A DNA stretch of 64,000 bases from Methanothermobacter sp. CaT2 (GTDB taxonomy: Archaea; Methanobacteriota; Methanobacteria; Methanobacteriales; Methanothermobacteraceae). A model generated the notes under the pieces. The model saw only the letters and a list, made by a program, of their open reading frames with translations, made no database searches and was not told where the DNA came from. Below, piece by piece: positions 35,264 through 45,042 of the stretch. Every line of letters begins with the position of its first letter. The first letter of the stretch is position 1. Made by a program: the position numbers and the translations under genes. The stretch is taken from positions 527,065-591,064 of the forward strand of contig NZ_AP011952.1 of the NCBI RefSeq assembly GCF_000828575.1, in the 5' to 3' direction.

Positions 35264-36460
35264 TCAGGAATCAGACCTCTTAACCCTCCTGTAGACAAGA
35301 TCCCCTGGCCGGACCCTGTCCTCAACAAGGAGCCCAACCTCCCCACCTTCAGCCACCTCTACCGATTCCCCCTCTATCTGGAGGGACTTAACACGCTGTA
35401 TGAGGGCCCCGGTGGTTTTTCCCTGGATTATAACCTCATCACCCACCCTGAGGGGTCTCCATAGTCGTAGCCTTGCTGCACCGACCTTCCTGTAATAATT
35501 AACTACCTCTCCAATGTCCTCCTTGATGTATTCGGATATGTTTCCACTGCTACCGTTCTCAGGTTCGCTGAAATAGAATCCCGTGCTGAAGCCCCTGTTG
35601 AAGACCTTTCGAAGTTCACTGAGCCAGCGCTCCTCAAATCTCCACTCACCACTGAGGTACCTGTCCAGGGCCTCCCTGTAGACACCTGTCACCGTTGCAA
35701 CGTAATCAGCAGGGCGCCCTCGGCCCTCAATTTTAAGTGCATGGACCCCTGCATCAACAAGTTCAGGTATGTGCTCGATCATGCAGAGATCCGCGGGACT
35801 CAGGAGGTAGCTCCTTACAGCCTCTGAAGCTGACACCTCAAGGTCGAATTCACCGTCCTCTGATACCAGTCTCCAGCTCTTCCTGCAGGGCTGCAGGCAG
35901 TCACCACAGTTTGCACTTCTGCCATAGAGGTAGGAACTCAGGTAGCACCTCCCTGAGATGGCGGTGCAGAGGGCTCCGTGAACAAAGACCTCAACCTCAA
36001 CCGGTGAAGCCGACGCAATCCCTGCGATTTCTCTGAGGGACAGTTCCCTTGAGAGTATAGCCCTTGAGACCCCCATGTCCCTGAGTATGGTGAGTGTACG
36101 GGTGTTTGTAATGTTTGCCTGTACACTTACATGGACATCCAGACCGCATTCAGCTGCAAGGTCCACCGCTGCAAGGTCAGAGGCTATGACAGCATCAACA
36201 CCTGCGGAGTGGAGTTCCGGAAAGATATTCTTGAGCCTCTCAACATCATCATCCCTGAGGGCCGTGTTGGTGCAGACATACAGCCTTGAGCCGTGGTCGT
36301 GGGCCCTCTCCACAGCCTCTGCAACCTCACTTACCCTGAAATTATCTGCCCGCGCCCTCATGTTGCAGCCCTCGAGTCCAATGTAGACTGCATCCGCCCC
36401 TGACCTGAGGGCTGCCATGAGGGAAGAAAAGTCTCCGGCCGGTGATAGGAGTTCAGGCAT
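35264..36460 (-). CDS. peptidase U32 family protein
   Basis: A 398-residue U32 protein (TrhP/YegQ-like), a family tied to tRNA or rRNA hydroxylation as well as to collagenase in bacteria. The start MPELLSPAGDFSSLMAAL and AVYIG are conserved, as is the Cys cluster GRCYLSSYLYGRSANCGDCLQPCRKSW (in parts; four Cys near residues 177-196). The C-terminal part is an OB-like domain with GDEVIIQGKTTGALIQ. GTGA precedes ATG 36460; an upstream in-frame start adds 13 residues. The protease label is historical; a tRNA-modification role is more likely. Confidence 0.85.
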   Translation of the reverse strand: MPELLSPAGDFSSLMAALRSGADAVYIGLEGCNMRARADNFRVSEVAEAVERAHDHGSRLYVCTNTALRDDDVERLKNIFPELHSAGVDAVIASDLAAVDLAAECGLDVHVSVQANITNTRTLTILRDMGVSRAILSRELSLREIAGIASASPVEVEVFVHGALCTAISGRCYLSSYLYGRSANCGDCLQPCRKSWRLVSEDGEFDLEVSASEAVRSYLLSPADLCMIEHIPELVDAGVHALKIEGRGRPADYVATVTGVYREALDRYLSGEWRFEERWLSELRKVFNRGFSTGFYFSEPENGSSGNISEYIKEDIGEVVNYYRKVGAARLRLWRPLRVGDEVIIQGKTTGALIQRVKSLQIEGESVEVAEGGEVGLLVEDRVRPGDLVYRRVKRSDS

Positions 36461-36523
36461 CTCAATCACTGAAAAACAATCCTTAATTTTATACAACAAT
36501 GAAAATCTGCAGCCAGGGCCCCA

Positions 36524-37930
36524 TCACCTGGAGCAGGACCTCATGGCCTCATATTCACTTATGTCAGATGGTAGGGGTGTGGGGTAGTCCCCATCAAGGC
36601 ATCCCGTGCACAGGAATCCCTTCTTTATACCTATGCACTCCACCAGGGACTCGATGCTGAGGTAGCCCAGGGAATCAACACCTATTATCCTCCTTATCTC
36701 CTCAACGTTCCTGCTGGATGCTATGAGCTCCTTCTTTGTTGCCATTGCTATGCCATAGTAGCATGGGGACTTTATTGGTGGGCAACCTATCCTCAGATGT
36801 ATCTCCTCTGCCCCGGCATCCCTTATGATGTCAATGAGTGCCCTTGAGGTTGTCCCCCTCACTATACTGTCATCGATGAGTACTATGCGTTTACCCTCAA
36901 GTTCGGACCTTATGGGGTTCATCTTGAGTTTAACCGCTGTTTCACGTTCCTCCTGGGTCGGCATTATAAATGTACGGCCCACGTACCTGTTCTTTATCAG
37001 GCCCTCACCGTAGGGTATCCCTGAGGCCCTTGAGTATCCTATGGCCGCCGGGATGGATGAGTCAGGTACGGGTACAACCACGTCTGCGTTGGCCGGGTGC
37101 TCCCTGTAGAGGGCCTCCCCAATATTGAGGCGGACCCTGTATACGTTGCGCCCGTCGATTACACTGTCCGGCCTTGCGAAGTAGACGTACTCAAACATGC
37201 AGTGGGCCCTCCTGGTGTTGGGGGCGTTTGCAACCCAGTAGGATTTGCCCCGGTTCAGGTGGAGTATCTCACCGGGCTGGACGTCCCTTACATGCTCGGC
37301 ACCTATGACATCAAAGGCCACGGTCTCCGAGGCCACGATCTGGGTGCTGCCCTTCCTTGCAAAGGCCAGTGGTTTTATACCCACAGGGTCCCTGACGACA
37401 TAGAGGTCCTGGTTCAGAAGCACCACCAGGGAATATGATCCCACCAGCTGCTCTGAAACCCTCTTTATGGCGTATATCATGTTCGGTTTCTCATCGTATT
37501 CCCTGCTGAGGAGGTGGCAGATGACCTCTGAGTCCGTCGTTGAGACAAAGCTGTGACCCTCCTCTTCGAGTTCCTCGCGGAGTTCCATGGAGTTTATGAT
37601 GTCTCCATTATGGGCTATTGCAATTTTACCTCCCTGAAATTCGCTCCAGAATGGCTGAGAATTCTCAATCCTTGATTCGCCTGTGGTTGAGTAGCGCACG
37701 TGTCCTATCCCGACGTTCCCCTTAAGTTCCTCTAGCTTCTCAGGATTGAAGACGTCGCAGACCAGCCCCATTCCCCTGTGTGTCAGTATATCGTTCCCAT
37801 TGAATGTTGAGATCCCTGCAGACTCCTGTCCCCTGTGCTGCAGTGCGTAGAGCGCATAATATATCTGGGAGGCCACACCGGTTTTCTTATCCTGTGAGTA
37901 AATCCCTACAATACCGCATTTATCTCTCAC
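36524..37930 (-). CDS. purF: amidophosphoribosyltransferase
   Basis: Makes 5-phosphoribosylamine from PRPP and glutamine, the first step of purine synthesis. The 468-residue form starting at GTG 37930 ([12 protein letters not shown]) has GGGAG eight bases upstream; a TTG at 37948 would give six more residues. The catalytic Cys is the fifth residue and requires removal of a short propeptide. GHVRYSTTG, the glutaminase oxyanion motif and PRPP-binding [13 protein letters not shown] (about 345-357) are present, and the Fe-S Cys pattern is seen near the C-terminus ([12 protein letters not shown]). PurA lies further upstream. Confidence 0.95.
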   Translation of the reverse strand: MRDKCGIVGIYSQDKKTGVASQIYYALYALQHRGQESAGISTFNGNDILTHRGMGLVCDVFNPEKLEELKGNVGIGHVRYSTTGESRIENSQPFWSEFQGGKIAIAHNGDIINSMELREELEEEGHSFVSTTDSEVICHLLSREYDEKPNMIYAIKRVSEQLVGSYSLVVLLNQDLYVVRDPVGIKPLAFARKGSTQIVASETVAFDVIGAEHVRDVQPGEILHLNRGKSYWVANAPNTRRAHCMFEYVYFARPDSVIDGRNVYRVRLNIGEALYREHPANADVVVPVPDSSIPAAIGYSRASGIPYGEGLIKNRYVGRTFIMPTQEERETAVKLKMNPIRSELEGKRIVLIDDSIVRGTTSRALIDIIRDAGAEEIHLRIGCPPIKSPCYYGIAMATKKELIASSRNVEEIRRIIGVDSLGYLSIESLVECIGIKKGFLCTGCLDGDYPTPLPSDISEYEAMRSCSR

Positions 37931-37963
37931 TTCAGATTCTCCCAACAAGAAGGTTTATCCACG

Positions 37964-38806
37964 TTAGGACGATTCTTCATCTTTTTCGGTGAATACCAGG
38001 GCCGATTTTATTATCCGGAGCCACTCCACCGCATCTTCCCGTGAAGGCGCCGCTATTGAGCCCTGTCCAAGGATTATACCCTCGGGTTTAATGTGATCGG
38101 TTACAAAATAAATCCTCTCAAGGTCATCGGGTTCCTCTCCAAAGGTTTCCCTCCAGAGGTCCGTGATTGAGAAGGTCTCAAGAAGTTCCTTATCTTCAAG
38201 TTCAGAAAAACGAGTTTCGAGTTTGGAGTACTCTCCCTCCAGGAGGCGGAATTTCTCCTCAAGCTGACTCAGCTCCCCCCTGAGGGATTCTATCCTTTCA
38301 TTACCTGCCTCAACTTCACCCTGCAGCCGGGTATTCTCATCCCTCAGTGCAGTGTTTTCGGCAACTGTCTCATCCAGCTTCTCCCGGCACTCTTCAAGCC
38401 TCTCCTTCATGTCACTGAGGCTCCTTATGCCTGTGAGTGTCTGGAGTCCGGCCCTTATGATGGCGTTTTCTATTTCCTCCCTTATGAGGTCCGGGTCAAG
38501 GTATTCCACGTCATGACCGTAGGGGAGTTTCATCCGTTCAATGTGCCCAACATGACCCCTGAGTGCTTCCCTGAACTTATCTGCAAGTTCCCTGCCTGTC
38601 TGGTCAACATCCGTTGCGATCAGGACAATGTCAGCACCCTCAACGGCCCTGAGGGCGATCTCAAGGCTTGTTGTTGGGACTATGGATGATATGGTTATGT
38701 GGTATTTGGCGCCGAGGGACACCCTCTGAAGCGCCCTCGAGACGCTTTCAACATCGGAGGCTCCCTCAACAATTATCCGCACATCAACAGGGCCTTTATT
38801 ATCCAT
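37964..38806 (-). CDS. TOPRIM domain protein with coiled coil
   Basis: A 280-residue protein. Residues 5-95 form a TOPRIM fold: VRIIVEGASDVESVS (catalytic Glu) and DIVLIATDVDQTGRELAD (the DxD motif). A coiled coil follows (about 125-205: MKERLEECREKLDETVAEN, ENTRLQGEVEAGNERIE, EEKFRLLEGEYSKLE), then a C-terminal domain. TOPRIM proteins with this plan are known in methanogens as hypothetical primase-like or nuclease-like proteins. It starts directly after the rpl37e stop codon with AGGTTGA before it, so it is in the L37e operon. Confidence 0.85.
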   Translation of the reverse strand: MDNKGPVDVRIIVEGASDVESVSRALQRVSLGAKYHITISSIVPTTSLEIALRAVEGADIVLIATDVDQTGRELADKFREALRGHVGHIERMKLPYGHDVEYLDPDLIREEIENAIIRAGLQTLTGIRSLSDMKERLEECREKLDETVAENTALRDENTRLQGEVEAGNERIESLRGELSQLEEKFRLLEGEYSKLETRFSELEDKELLETFSITDLWRETFGEEPDDLERIYFVTDHIKPEGIILGQGSIAAPSREDAVEWLRIIKSALVFTEKDEESS

Positions 38807-38989
38807 TTATTTCAACCTTTGGCCTGTAATTTTTTTGTTCTGCCAGCTGTAGCGCCTTATTCTGCGGGATCTGCCGAAACCGCATGCAGCGCAGACCTTT
38901 TTACGTACATGATACGAGTTTTTACCGCATCTCCTGCATCTTATATGGAGATTCTTGTTACGCTTACCAAATGATGGAGTACCTTTCAT
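38807..38989 (-). CDS. rpl37e: 50S ribosomal protein L37e
   Basis: A 60-residue ribosomal protein of the large subunit, found in archaea and eukaryotes. The zinc ribbon [23 protein letters not shown] (in parts: CRRCGK at 18-23 and CAACGFG at 33-39) and the basic tail [19 protein letters not shown] are diagnostic. It sits between the Sm-like gene and the TOPRIM gene, an order conserved in many archaea as I recall. Confidence 0.98.
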   Translation of the reverse strand: MKGTPSFGKRNKNLHIRCRRCGKNSYHVRKKVCAACGFGRSRRIRRYSWQNKKITGQRLK

Positions 38990-39054
38990 GTTCTAATCCT
39001 CCTTAAAATCAGTTAATCTGTAAAGTTGATCCACTCTTCCCCTTACAATTAAAT

Positions 39055-39300
<246 letters not shown>

Positions 39301-39388
39301 CTATCCTAGATTAAAATTTAGCCGGATTATATTTAAATCTAACTAACGAGCTGAAAATCTTCCAATTAGATACTTCATTTTTCTATTC

Positions 39389-39606
39389 TACTAATATATA
39401 AGTTTTCTTGCACTGCGGTGCCTCTTCGAATCCATTCCATGGTCTGCCCTGGGATCCCTCATCCATGAGAAATGCATGTGGTGCACGTAAAGTAGTTTAG
39501 AAATGAGCTATAGATATACTTGCAGAAGAGTTTAAATGATTCAATGATGGTAAAGCAGATTAAGGAACATGCTGCAGACCATTCATAAAATGAACAGGGT
39601 GTGACT
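39389..39606 (+). promoter_or_regulatory. possible long 5' leader of the PUA gene
   Basis: The TATA-like CTAATATATAAG is at 39391-39402, which predicts a start of transcription near 39420-39425. About 180 bases then separate it from the PUA start at 39607. This stretch is less AT-rich than the spacer around it and has short hairpins (GCACTGCGGTGC at 39410-39421) but no convincing reading frame. It may be a regulated leader or a small RNA; no known RNA family is recognised. Confidence 0.3.
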
Positions 39607-40083
39607 GTGAAGATCAGGAAGAGGTACCATATAAAGAAGAAGAAGCTCAAGGAGATACGGGGGCAGATTGGAGACTACTCCTCCCTGATACCTGAAAAGG
39701 CCACGGTTGAAATCATTGAGACTGATGATAACAACATCATACTGGTTAATGGGGAGCCACTCCTCATGTTCATTGACGACAGGGTTGTCCCGACCCTGAG
39801 GGGCGCCCTGAAGATGGAAATAGATAGGGGATATGTGGTCGTTGACATGGGGGCCGTCAGGTTCCTTGCAAACGGGGCCGATGTCATGAGCCCCGGTATA
39901 GTTGACGCCGACCCTGAGATATCTGAGAACGACACCGTCGTTGTGGTGGATGAGAGAAATCGCAGACCCCTTGCAGTGGGTATAAGCCTCATAAGTGGAC
40001 CTGAAATGGTTGAAAGAGATTCAGGAAAGGCTGTTAAGACCATCCACCACATCGGAGATGCCATCTGGGAACTGGAGGTCTAG
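39607..40083 (+). CDS. PUA domain RNA-binding protein
   Basis: A 158-residue archaeal MCT-1-like protein with an N-terminal pre-PUA domain (residues 1-70: [20 protein letters not shown]) and a C-terminal PUA domain ([26 protein letters not shown], about 78-104, and AVGISLIS). It probably binds tRNA or rRNA; relatives support translation initiation or RNA modification. The start is taken as GTG 39607 with GGGTG upstream; GTG 39601 is in frame. The TAG overlaps the ArfB start. Confidence 0.88.
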   Translation: MKIRKRYHIKKKKLKEIRGQIGDYSSLIPEKATVEIIETDDNNIILVNGEPLLMFIDDRVVPTLRGALKMEIDRGYVVVDMGAVRFLANGADVMSPGIVDADPEISENDTVVVVDERNRRPLAVGISLISGPEMVERDSGKAVKTIHHIGDAIWELEV

Positions 40084-40787
40084 TGTTGGTTGAGCTGAAC
40101 CTCGACGCCGGGAACATAATCTCAGAGGATGTCCACAGGATCGGGATACTGGCAGTGGGGTCACACCTCGAGAACCATGGCCCGGCACTCCCCATCGACA
40201 CCGATGCAAAGATAGCATCCTACGTGGCCCTTGAGGCAGCCCTGAGGACCGGGGCCAGGTTCCTGGGGGTGCTCTATGCCGCCTCAGAGTTTCCCTACGT
40301 TAAACACGGCATACACATGGACAGGGATGAACTTGTTGAGAGGGAACTGAAACCTGTCCTGAGGAAGGCCAGAAGGCTTCTAAACCTTGAGGCCGCTGTA
40401 ATTGTAAACGGTCACGGAGGGAACAAACTGGAGGACTGTATGGACGACCTCGAAGAGGAACTGGGCCTTGAAATCGCCTGGAACAACCGGATAGTTGAGA
40501 TTGAGGGACCGCACGCAGGTAGCGGTGAACTATCCGCAGGTCTCATACTCGGTATCGCGGATCTGAGGCGCCTTGATGAATGCAGGCCTGAACTCTACCC
40601 TGAAATTGGAATGATAGGTCTGAAGGAGGCCCGTGAAGCCAACAGGGAAATAGATAAGGCTGCAAGGATATGTGAAAGGGAGGGTGTGAAACCCGACCCT
40701 GTTCTGGGCCAGAGAATACTTGATGATGCCGTTGAAAGTGTTATATCCGATGTGAAAGAGCTCCTGAAGATTATACAGGAATTTTAG
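40083..40787 (+). CDS. arfB: FAPy deformylase, creatininase family
   Basis: Removes the formyl group from 2-amino-5-formylamino-6-ribosylaminopyrimidinone 5'-phosphate, a step of archaeal riboflavin and F420 (deazaflavin) synthesis. The 234-residue protein has the metal motif VGSHLENHGPALPIDTD (residues 27-43) and VNGHGGNKLED (about 115-125), and HGIHMD (about 78-83). It starts at a GTG overlapping the PUA stop. This links with CofC in the window as part of F420 supply. Confidence 0.9.
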   Translation: MLVELNLDAGNIISEDVHRIGILAVGSHLENHGPALPIDTDAKIASYVALEAALRTGARFLGVLYAASEFPYVKHGIHMDRDELVERELKPVLRKARRLLNLEAAVIVNGHGGNKLEDCMDDLEEELGLEIAWNNRIVEIEGPHAGSGELSAGLILGIADLRRLDECRPELYPEIGMIGLKEAREANREIDKAARICEREGVKPDPVLGQRILDDAVESVISDVKELLKIIQEF

Positions 40788-40795
40788 CCATAAAG

Positions 40796-42907
40796 ATGAT
40801 CAGTTTAAGCACAACAGCCCTGAAGGTGCTTGAGGAGAGATACCTTCTCAGGGGTGAGGGTGGTGAGGTTGTAGAGACACCGGAGGAGATGTTCAGGAGG
40901 GTTGCGCGGGCTGTTGCATCTGCAGATGAGGCCTACGGTGATGACCCTGCGGTTGCGGAGGATGCCTTCTACTCGGTTATGGCTAAGCTTGAGTTCCTCC
41001 CAAATTCCCCGACCCTAATGAATGCAGGCACGCCCATCAACCAGCTCTCCGCCTGTTTTGTACTCCCTGTTGAGGACTCAATTGATAGTATCTTCAGCTC
41101 CCTGAGGGATATGGCCATCATCCACAAATCCGGTGGGGGTGTTGGCTTCTCATTTTCCAGGTTAAGACCCAGAGGGGACATCGTCGCGTCCACAATGGGT
41201 GTTGCCTCGGGGCCTGTGTCCTTCATGAGGATATTCGATGTTGCGGTTGACGTTATAAAGCAGGGCGGGCGAAGAAGGGGCGCCAATATGGGTGTCCTCC
41301 ATGTGAGCCACCCCGACATATTCAGCTTCATAGACGCCAAGTCAAGGGAGGGTCCCCTGCGGAACTTCAACCTCTCAGTCACCGTACCTGATGAGTTCAT
41401 GGATGACCGCCCGGTGGACCTGATAAACCCCAGGAACGGTGAGGTGGTTGACTCGGTAGAATCCAGGGTGATACTTAAGAGGATCGTGGAGGCAGCCTGG
41501 AGGTCCGGAGATCCCGGGATCCTCTTTGAGGACCGTATAAACCGCTACAACCCCACTCCACAACTCGGGAGGATAGAGGCAACCAACCCCTGTGTATCCG
41601 GTGACACCATTGTAATGACATCCGGGGGTCCGCGGACAGTGGCTGAACTGGAGGGCAGGCCCTTCACCGCACTCATCAGGGGCTCAGGGTACCCCTGCCC
41701 CTCAGGTTTCTTCAGGACCGGTGAACGGGACGTGTATGATCTTAGAACCAGGGAGGGCCCTGGCTTAAGGTTGACCCATGATCACAGGGTCCTTGTAATG
41801 GATGGTGGTCTGGAATGGCGTGCCGCCGGTGAACTTGAAAGGGGAGACCTCCTTGTGATGGACGATTCTGCAGGGGAGTTTCCCGCCCTTGCAACCTTCA
41901 GAGGCCTCAGGGGCGCCGGCCGCCAGGATGTCTATGACGCCACTGTCTACGGTGCCAGTGCATTCACAGCCAATGGATTCATAGTCCACAACTGTGGAGA
42001 GCAGCCACTCCTCCCCCATGAATCATGCAATCTGGGGTCAGTTAATCTCAGCCTCATGGTAGGCCCCTCCGGTATTAACTGGGAGAAGCTCCGGAGGACC
42101 GTCCATGTGGCAGTGCACTTCCTTGACAATGTGATAGACGTTAACAGCTACCCCCTCCGTCCAGTGGAGGAGATGACACTGAGAACCCGTAAGATAGGGC
42201 TGGGTGTCATGGGCTTTGCTGATATGCTGATAAAACTTGGAATACCCTACAATTCAGTGGCTGCCCTTGAGGTGGCCGGAAGGGTAATGTCATTCATATC
42301 ATCTGAGGCCCGGATGGCCTCCATGGAACTTGCCAGAGAGAGGGGATCATTCCCTGAATTTAAGGGCAGCATATGGGATATCCAGGGATTTGAGTGCATG
42401 AGGAACGCCACATTAACCACCATAGCCCCAACTGGTTCCCTGAGTATAATAGCAGGCACCAGCAGTGGAATTGAGCCCCTCTTTGCCGTGTCCTTCACAA
42501 GGAACATCCTGGGAAGGAGCTTCCATGAGCTGCACCCCCTATTTAAGACGATGGCGGGAAGACTTGATAAGAGATCCCTTGAGGCCATAGAATCCCGGGG
42601 AAGTCTGAGGGGTGTCCCTGGGGTGCCTGCAGGGATAAGGAGGCTCTTTGTGACCGCACATGAAATAGACCCTGTATTCCATGTTAAAATGCAGGCCGCC
42701 TTCCAGCGGTACGTGGACAATGCTGTATCAAAAACAGTGAATCTGCCAGCTGATTCATCACCTGCTGACGTTGAAAGGGTGTTCAGGGCCGCCCATGAGC
42801 TTGGCTGCAAGGGTGTTACTGTTTACAGGTATGGCAGTAAGGTGGATGAGGTCCTGAGGTTCCCTGAATATGCGGGTTCATGCCGTGATATGACCTGTCC
42901 TAATTAA
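40796..42907 (+). CDS. nrdJ: adenosylcobalamin-dependent ribonucleotide reductase with intein
   Basis: Converts ribonucleotides to deoxyribonucleotides by the class II (B12) route. The 703-residue reading frame includes a 134-residue intein (residues 266-399), leaving a 569-residue extein. NSPTLMNAGTP, SGGGVGFSFSRLRP, the radical-site CNLGSVNLS and the NPCGEQPLLPHESCNLGS site (Cys split by the intein) belong to class II NrdJ. The C-terminus ends CRDMTCPN, a two-Cys tail that may reduce the active site. The ATG has no good ribosome binding site; it follows arfB by eight bases. Activity depends on splicing at ~50 degrees or more, which I infer. Confidence 0.95.
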   Translation: MISLSTTALKVLEERYLLRGEGGEVVETPEEMFRRVARAVASADEAYGDDPAVAEDAFYSVMAKLEFLPNSPTLMNAGTPINQLSACFVLPVEDSIDSIFSSLRDMAIIHKSGGGVGFSFSRLRPRGDIVASTMGVASGPVSFMRIFDVAVDVIKQGGRRRGANMGVLHVSHPDIFSFIDAKSREGPLRNFNLSVTVPDEFMDDRPVDLINPRNGEVVDSVESRVILKRIVEAAWRSGDPGILFEDRINRYNPTPQLGRIEATNPCVSGDTIVMTSGGPRTVAELEGRPFTALIRGSGYPCPSGFFRTGERDVYDLRTREGPGLRLTHDHRVLVMDGGLEWRAAGELERGDLLVMDDSAGEFPALATFRGLRGAGRQDVYDATVYGASAFTANGFIVHNCGEQPLLPHESCNLGSVNLSLMVGPSGINWEKLRRTVHVAVHFLDNVIDVNSYPLRPVEEMTLRTRKIGLGVMGFADMLIKLGIPYNSVAALEVAGRVMSFISSEARMASMELARERGSFPEFKGSIWDIQGFECMRNATLTTIAPTGSLSIIAGTSSGIEPLFAVSFTRNILGRSFHELHPLFKTMAGRLDKRSLEAIESRGSLRGVPGVPAGIRRLFVTAHEIDPVFHVKMQAAFQRYVDNAVSKTVNLPADSSPADVERVFRAAHELGCKGVTVYRYGSKVDEVLRFPEYAGSCRDMTCPN
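41591..41992 (+). other. mini-intein in NrdJ (RIR1 site)
   Basis: A 134-residue insertion between Pro (NP) and Cys: it begins CVSGDTIVMT, has a block B LTHDHRVLVM (His) and ends FIVHN before CGEQ, so the splicing residues Cys1, Thr/His, His-Asn at the end and Cys+1 are all there. There is no homing endonuclease domain (no LAGLIDADG or DOD blocks). The position and length match the Mth RIR1 intein as I remember it. The Pro before Cys1 is the same unusual residue known for that intein. Confidence 0.95.
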
Positions 42908-42974
42908 AATAGAAGATTTAAAGCAGGTCTTTCATGATCACCAGTTTTTTCAAGAGCATTTCTAATTAAATTAA

Positions 42975-43023
42975 TAGAAGATTTAAAGGTGATAAAATGG
43001 ACACCAGACCTTTAAATCTTCTA
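42975..43023. repeat. 16-bp perfect inverted repeat, 17-base loop
   Basis: TAGAAGATTTAAAGGT (42975-42990) and its reverse complement (43008-43023) enclose 17 bases. A partial copy TAGAAGATTTAAA occurs at 42910-42922. This lies in the 42908-43230 spacer, where I see only short broken frames and no gene. It could be a transcription-end hairpin, a protein-binding site or a remnant of a short mobile element. Confidence 0.7.
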
Positions 43024-43230
43024 AGGAGCTTCATAAGGACGCTGTACGTTGTCTCATGAAGCTCAAAATGTTACCCATCATAATATGGGCACATTTTTCA
43101 TGTTTTGCATTCGCCTTATTTAAAGCTTTATCAAAATCTCCTGTAGAGCAGCATGCATGCTAATCTTTTCCCTGGCTTGAAACATCGATCTTATCGATGC
43201 TGTACTTCTCTTTGGAATATTCAACACCCC

Positions 43231-44754
43231 CTACAATACCCTGTATACAACGAAGTCCTGATTCTCATAGATTTTCTGAAGGTAGGGATACTCCAGATCG
43301 CTTATATTGATGCGGTTTGGGTTGTAGAATAGGAAACTGCTGGAGGCGTTGAATTTAAAATCTCCACTCGCTTTAAGTCTTTTATCAAATACAAGATAAC
43401 TGATTTCCCTTTCAGTCAGCTCATCCCTTGAAGGGATCTCAGATTTCTCATATAACAGGGAATCCACAGGTCTGTTTGTATATGCCATTACAAATCCCCC
43501 AGTGAAGTAATTTGATAGGGAGATCTTACCATCTTCATTTTGACTGTTGAACCATTTTGCAAGTTCAAATTCTGAATCAGTAGGAGGAGCAATGTTTATC
43601 CTTCCATAAGCAGTCATTGCACCGTAATCGGCTACCTTTGAGCTTGAAAGGTTGTTGAAGGCCTGGAAAACGGCAAATATGAAGAGGGCTATCAGGAGAA
43701 TTCTTGCAATATCCTTATTTTTATTTTTGATTGCCTCCACGACGGATATCAAGCCTGAGGATGCCAGGATTGTGAGGGGAATCATTATGTATATGAGTAC
43801 CCTGTAGGTTATGACGTTAATTCCAAAGTAGTAGGACTTTGAGAGAATAAACATTGAAATTATCCATAAAAGTATGAGGCGATCCCTTAACTCAAATCTT
43901 CTGATGGCAGGTATGATGCCTGCGACAGCCAGTACCAGAACAAAATATCCAAGGGCATCGGGATATTTAAGGATACTGAGACTCCTGGAAACAGAAAGAG
44001 ATGTGGCGACACCACCATGTCCAAGACTCTTAAAGTAAAATGCTGGTAGCCACCATACTGATGCAATTAATCCTGCTGTTCCAATAAGGATGGCATACCC
44101 CTTCAAAGCCCTTTTTATAACTCCAGTGTCCCTTTCAAAGTAGAATTCAGTTATCACCAGACCCGCGGTGATGAATGTGATTGCAAAAACCAGACAGAAT
44201 GTTGCGGCAGGATGTATAAGTGCGACCAAACCTGTTAAACATCCTGATATGAATGATGCTATAATTTTATCATCCTTAAAAAATTCATAGAAGAAGAAAA
44301 TGCTCAGAGGAAGGAATATGAGAGCCATGTTCTCAGGCAGTGATGAACCAAGCCTCATGGCAATTGAGCCAGAGAAAAGGATTAAACCAGCAAAGATGCC
44401 AACGTACTTATCTTCATATAACCTTGAAGCGACCACAGTAACTGATAAAGCAACCAGAGCTGCTAAAAATGGTTGCATTAGCCTTGCCACATCAAAGAGG
44501 TCCATTCTGAGAACATAACCTAAAACTAGAATTACTAGGTGAAAAACTGGGGGATAATTAATAATGGTTCCCGGAGCGTTGTATATAGGGTCAAAAAATG
44601 TTAAACCATTTGCCATGTAAACCTTTGAAAGGTGAATATGATAGAATATATCCCACCCTATGGGCCAAGAATACTTAAGAGTCACTGAAAGAGTTATTAA
44701 AAATATTATAATGGACGGTATGAGGTAAATAAATTTTTGATACAGATCTTTCAT
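43231..44754 (-). CDS. polytopic membrane glycosyltransferase-like protein
   Basis: A 507-residue protein with about ten to twelve membrane segments and a soluble C-terminal part. The first outside loop holds WDIFYHIHLSKVYMANGLTFFDPIYNAPG (in parts), with an Asp-rich acidic start typical of GT-C lipid-linked sugar transferases (the catalytic Asp near residue 35 in IGWDIFYH). A second NYPPVFHLV follows. The family is not certain; PMT or AglB-like assignments are excluded by lack of WWDYG. AT-rich like the two following genes on the other strand, so this 4-kb segment may be acquired. Likely surface glycan. Confidence 0.7.
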   Translation of the reverse strand: MKDLYQKFIYLIPSIIIFLITLSVTLKYSWPIGWDIFYHIHLSKVYMANGLTFFDPIYNAPGTIINYPPVFHLVILVLGYVLRMDLFDVARLMQPFLAALVALSVTVVASRLYEDKYVGIFAGLILFSGSIAMRLGSSLPENMALIFLPLSIFFFYEFFKDDKIIASFISGCLTGLVALIHPAATFCLVFAITFITAGLVITEFYFERDTGVIKRALKGYAILIGTAGLIASVWWLPAFYFKSLGHGGVATSLSVSRSLSILKYPDALGYFVLVLAVAGIIPAIRRFELRDRLILLWIISMFILSKSYYFGINVITYRVLIYIMIPLTILASSGLISVVEAIKNKNKDIARILLIALFIFAVFQAFNNLSSSKVADYGAMTAYGRINIAPPTDSEFELAKWFNSQNEDGKISLSNYFTGGFVMAYTNRPVDSLLYEKSEIPSRDELTEREISYLVFDKRLKASGDFKFNASSSFLFYNPNRINISDLEYPYLQKIYENQDFVVYRVL

Positions 44755-45042
44755 GGAACATCCTCCTATCGTGTCATGTACACCTTGTTAGGGCTATGTT
44801 CCACTTGAATTTAAGTTTTTTTCTGCATTCAAATTAGTCACAGAAAAACATCTGCAGAACCAAAGCGTGGTTACCACGGTAACAATAAAAGATACTCCAT
44901 AAGATTAAATAGGATGATGTTAATGACCTCATTATGATAGGAGCATGTAGAGTACTGGTATTCCTTAAAAAATGAGAAAATGTTAACATGATGCTGCTCA
45001 TGTCTGAAATTAAGTTCTGAAAAAGAACTTGGAGAGATAGAA

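Noticed and set aside
39405-39445. CTTCGAATCC near 39425 as a tRNA T-loop
   Set aside because: No acceptor, D or anticodon arms can be drawn around it.
43050-43230. Broken frames on the minus strand (including stretches such as FDKALNKANAKHEK) as a gene
   Set aside because: They switch frame and contain stops; at best a remnant, and no family was recognised.
44870-44883. Palindrome GTTACCACGGTAAC as an NrpR operator
   Set aside because: Half-site spacing does not fit GGTA/GGAA-N6-TACC/TTCC and neighbours have no nitrogen role; it may still be a binding site for another regulator.
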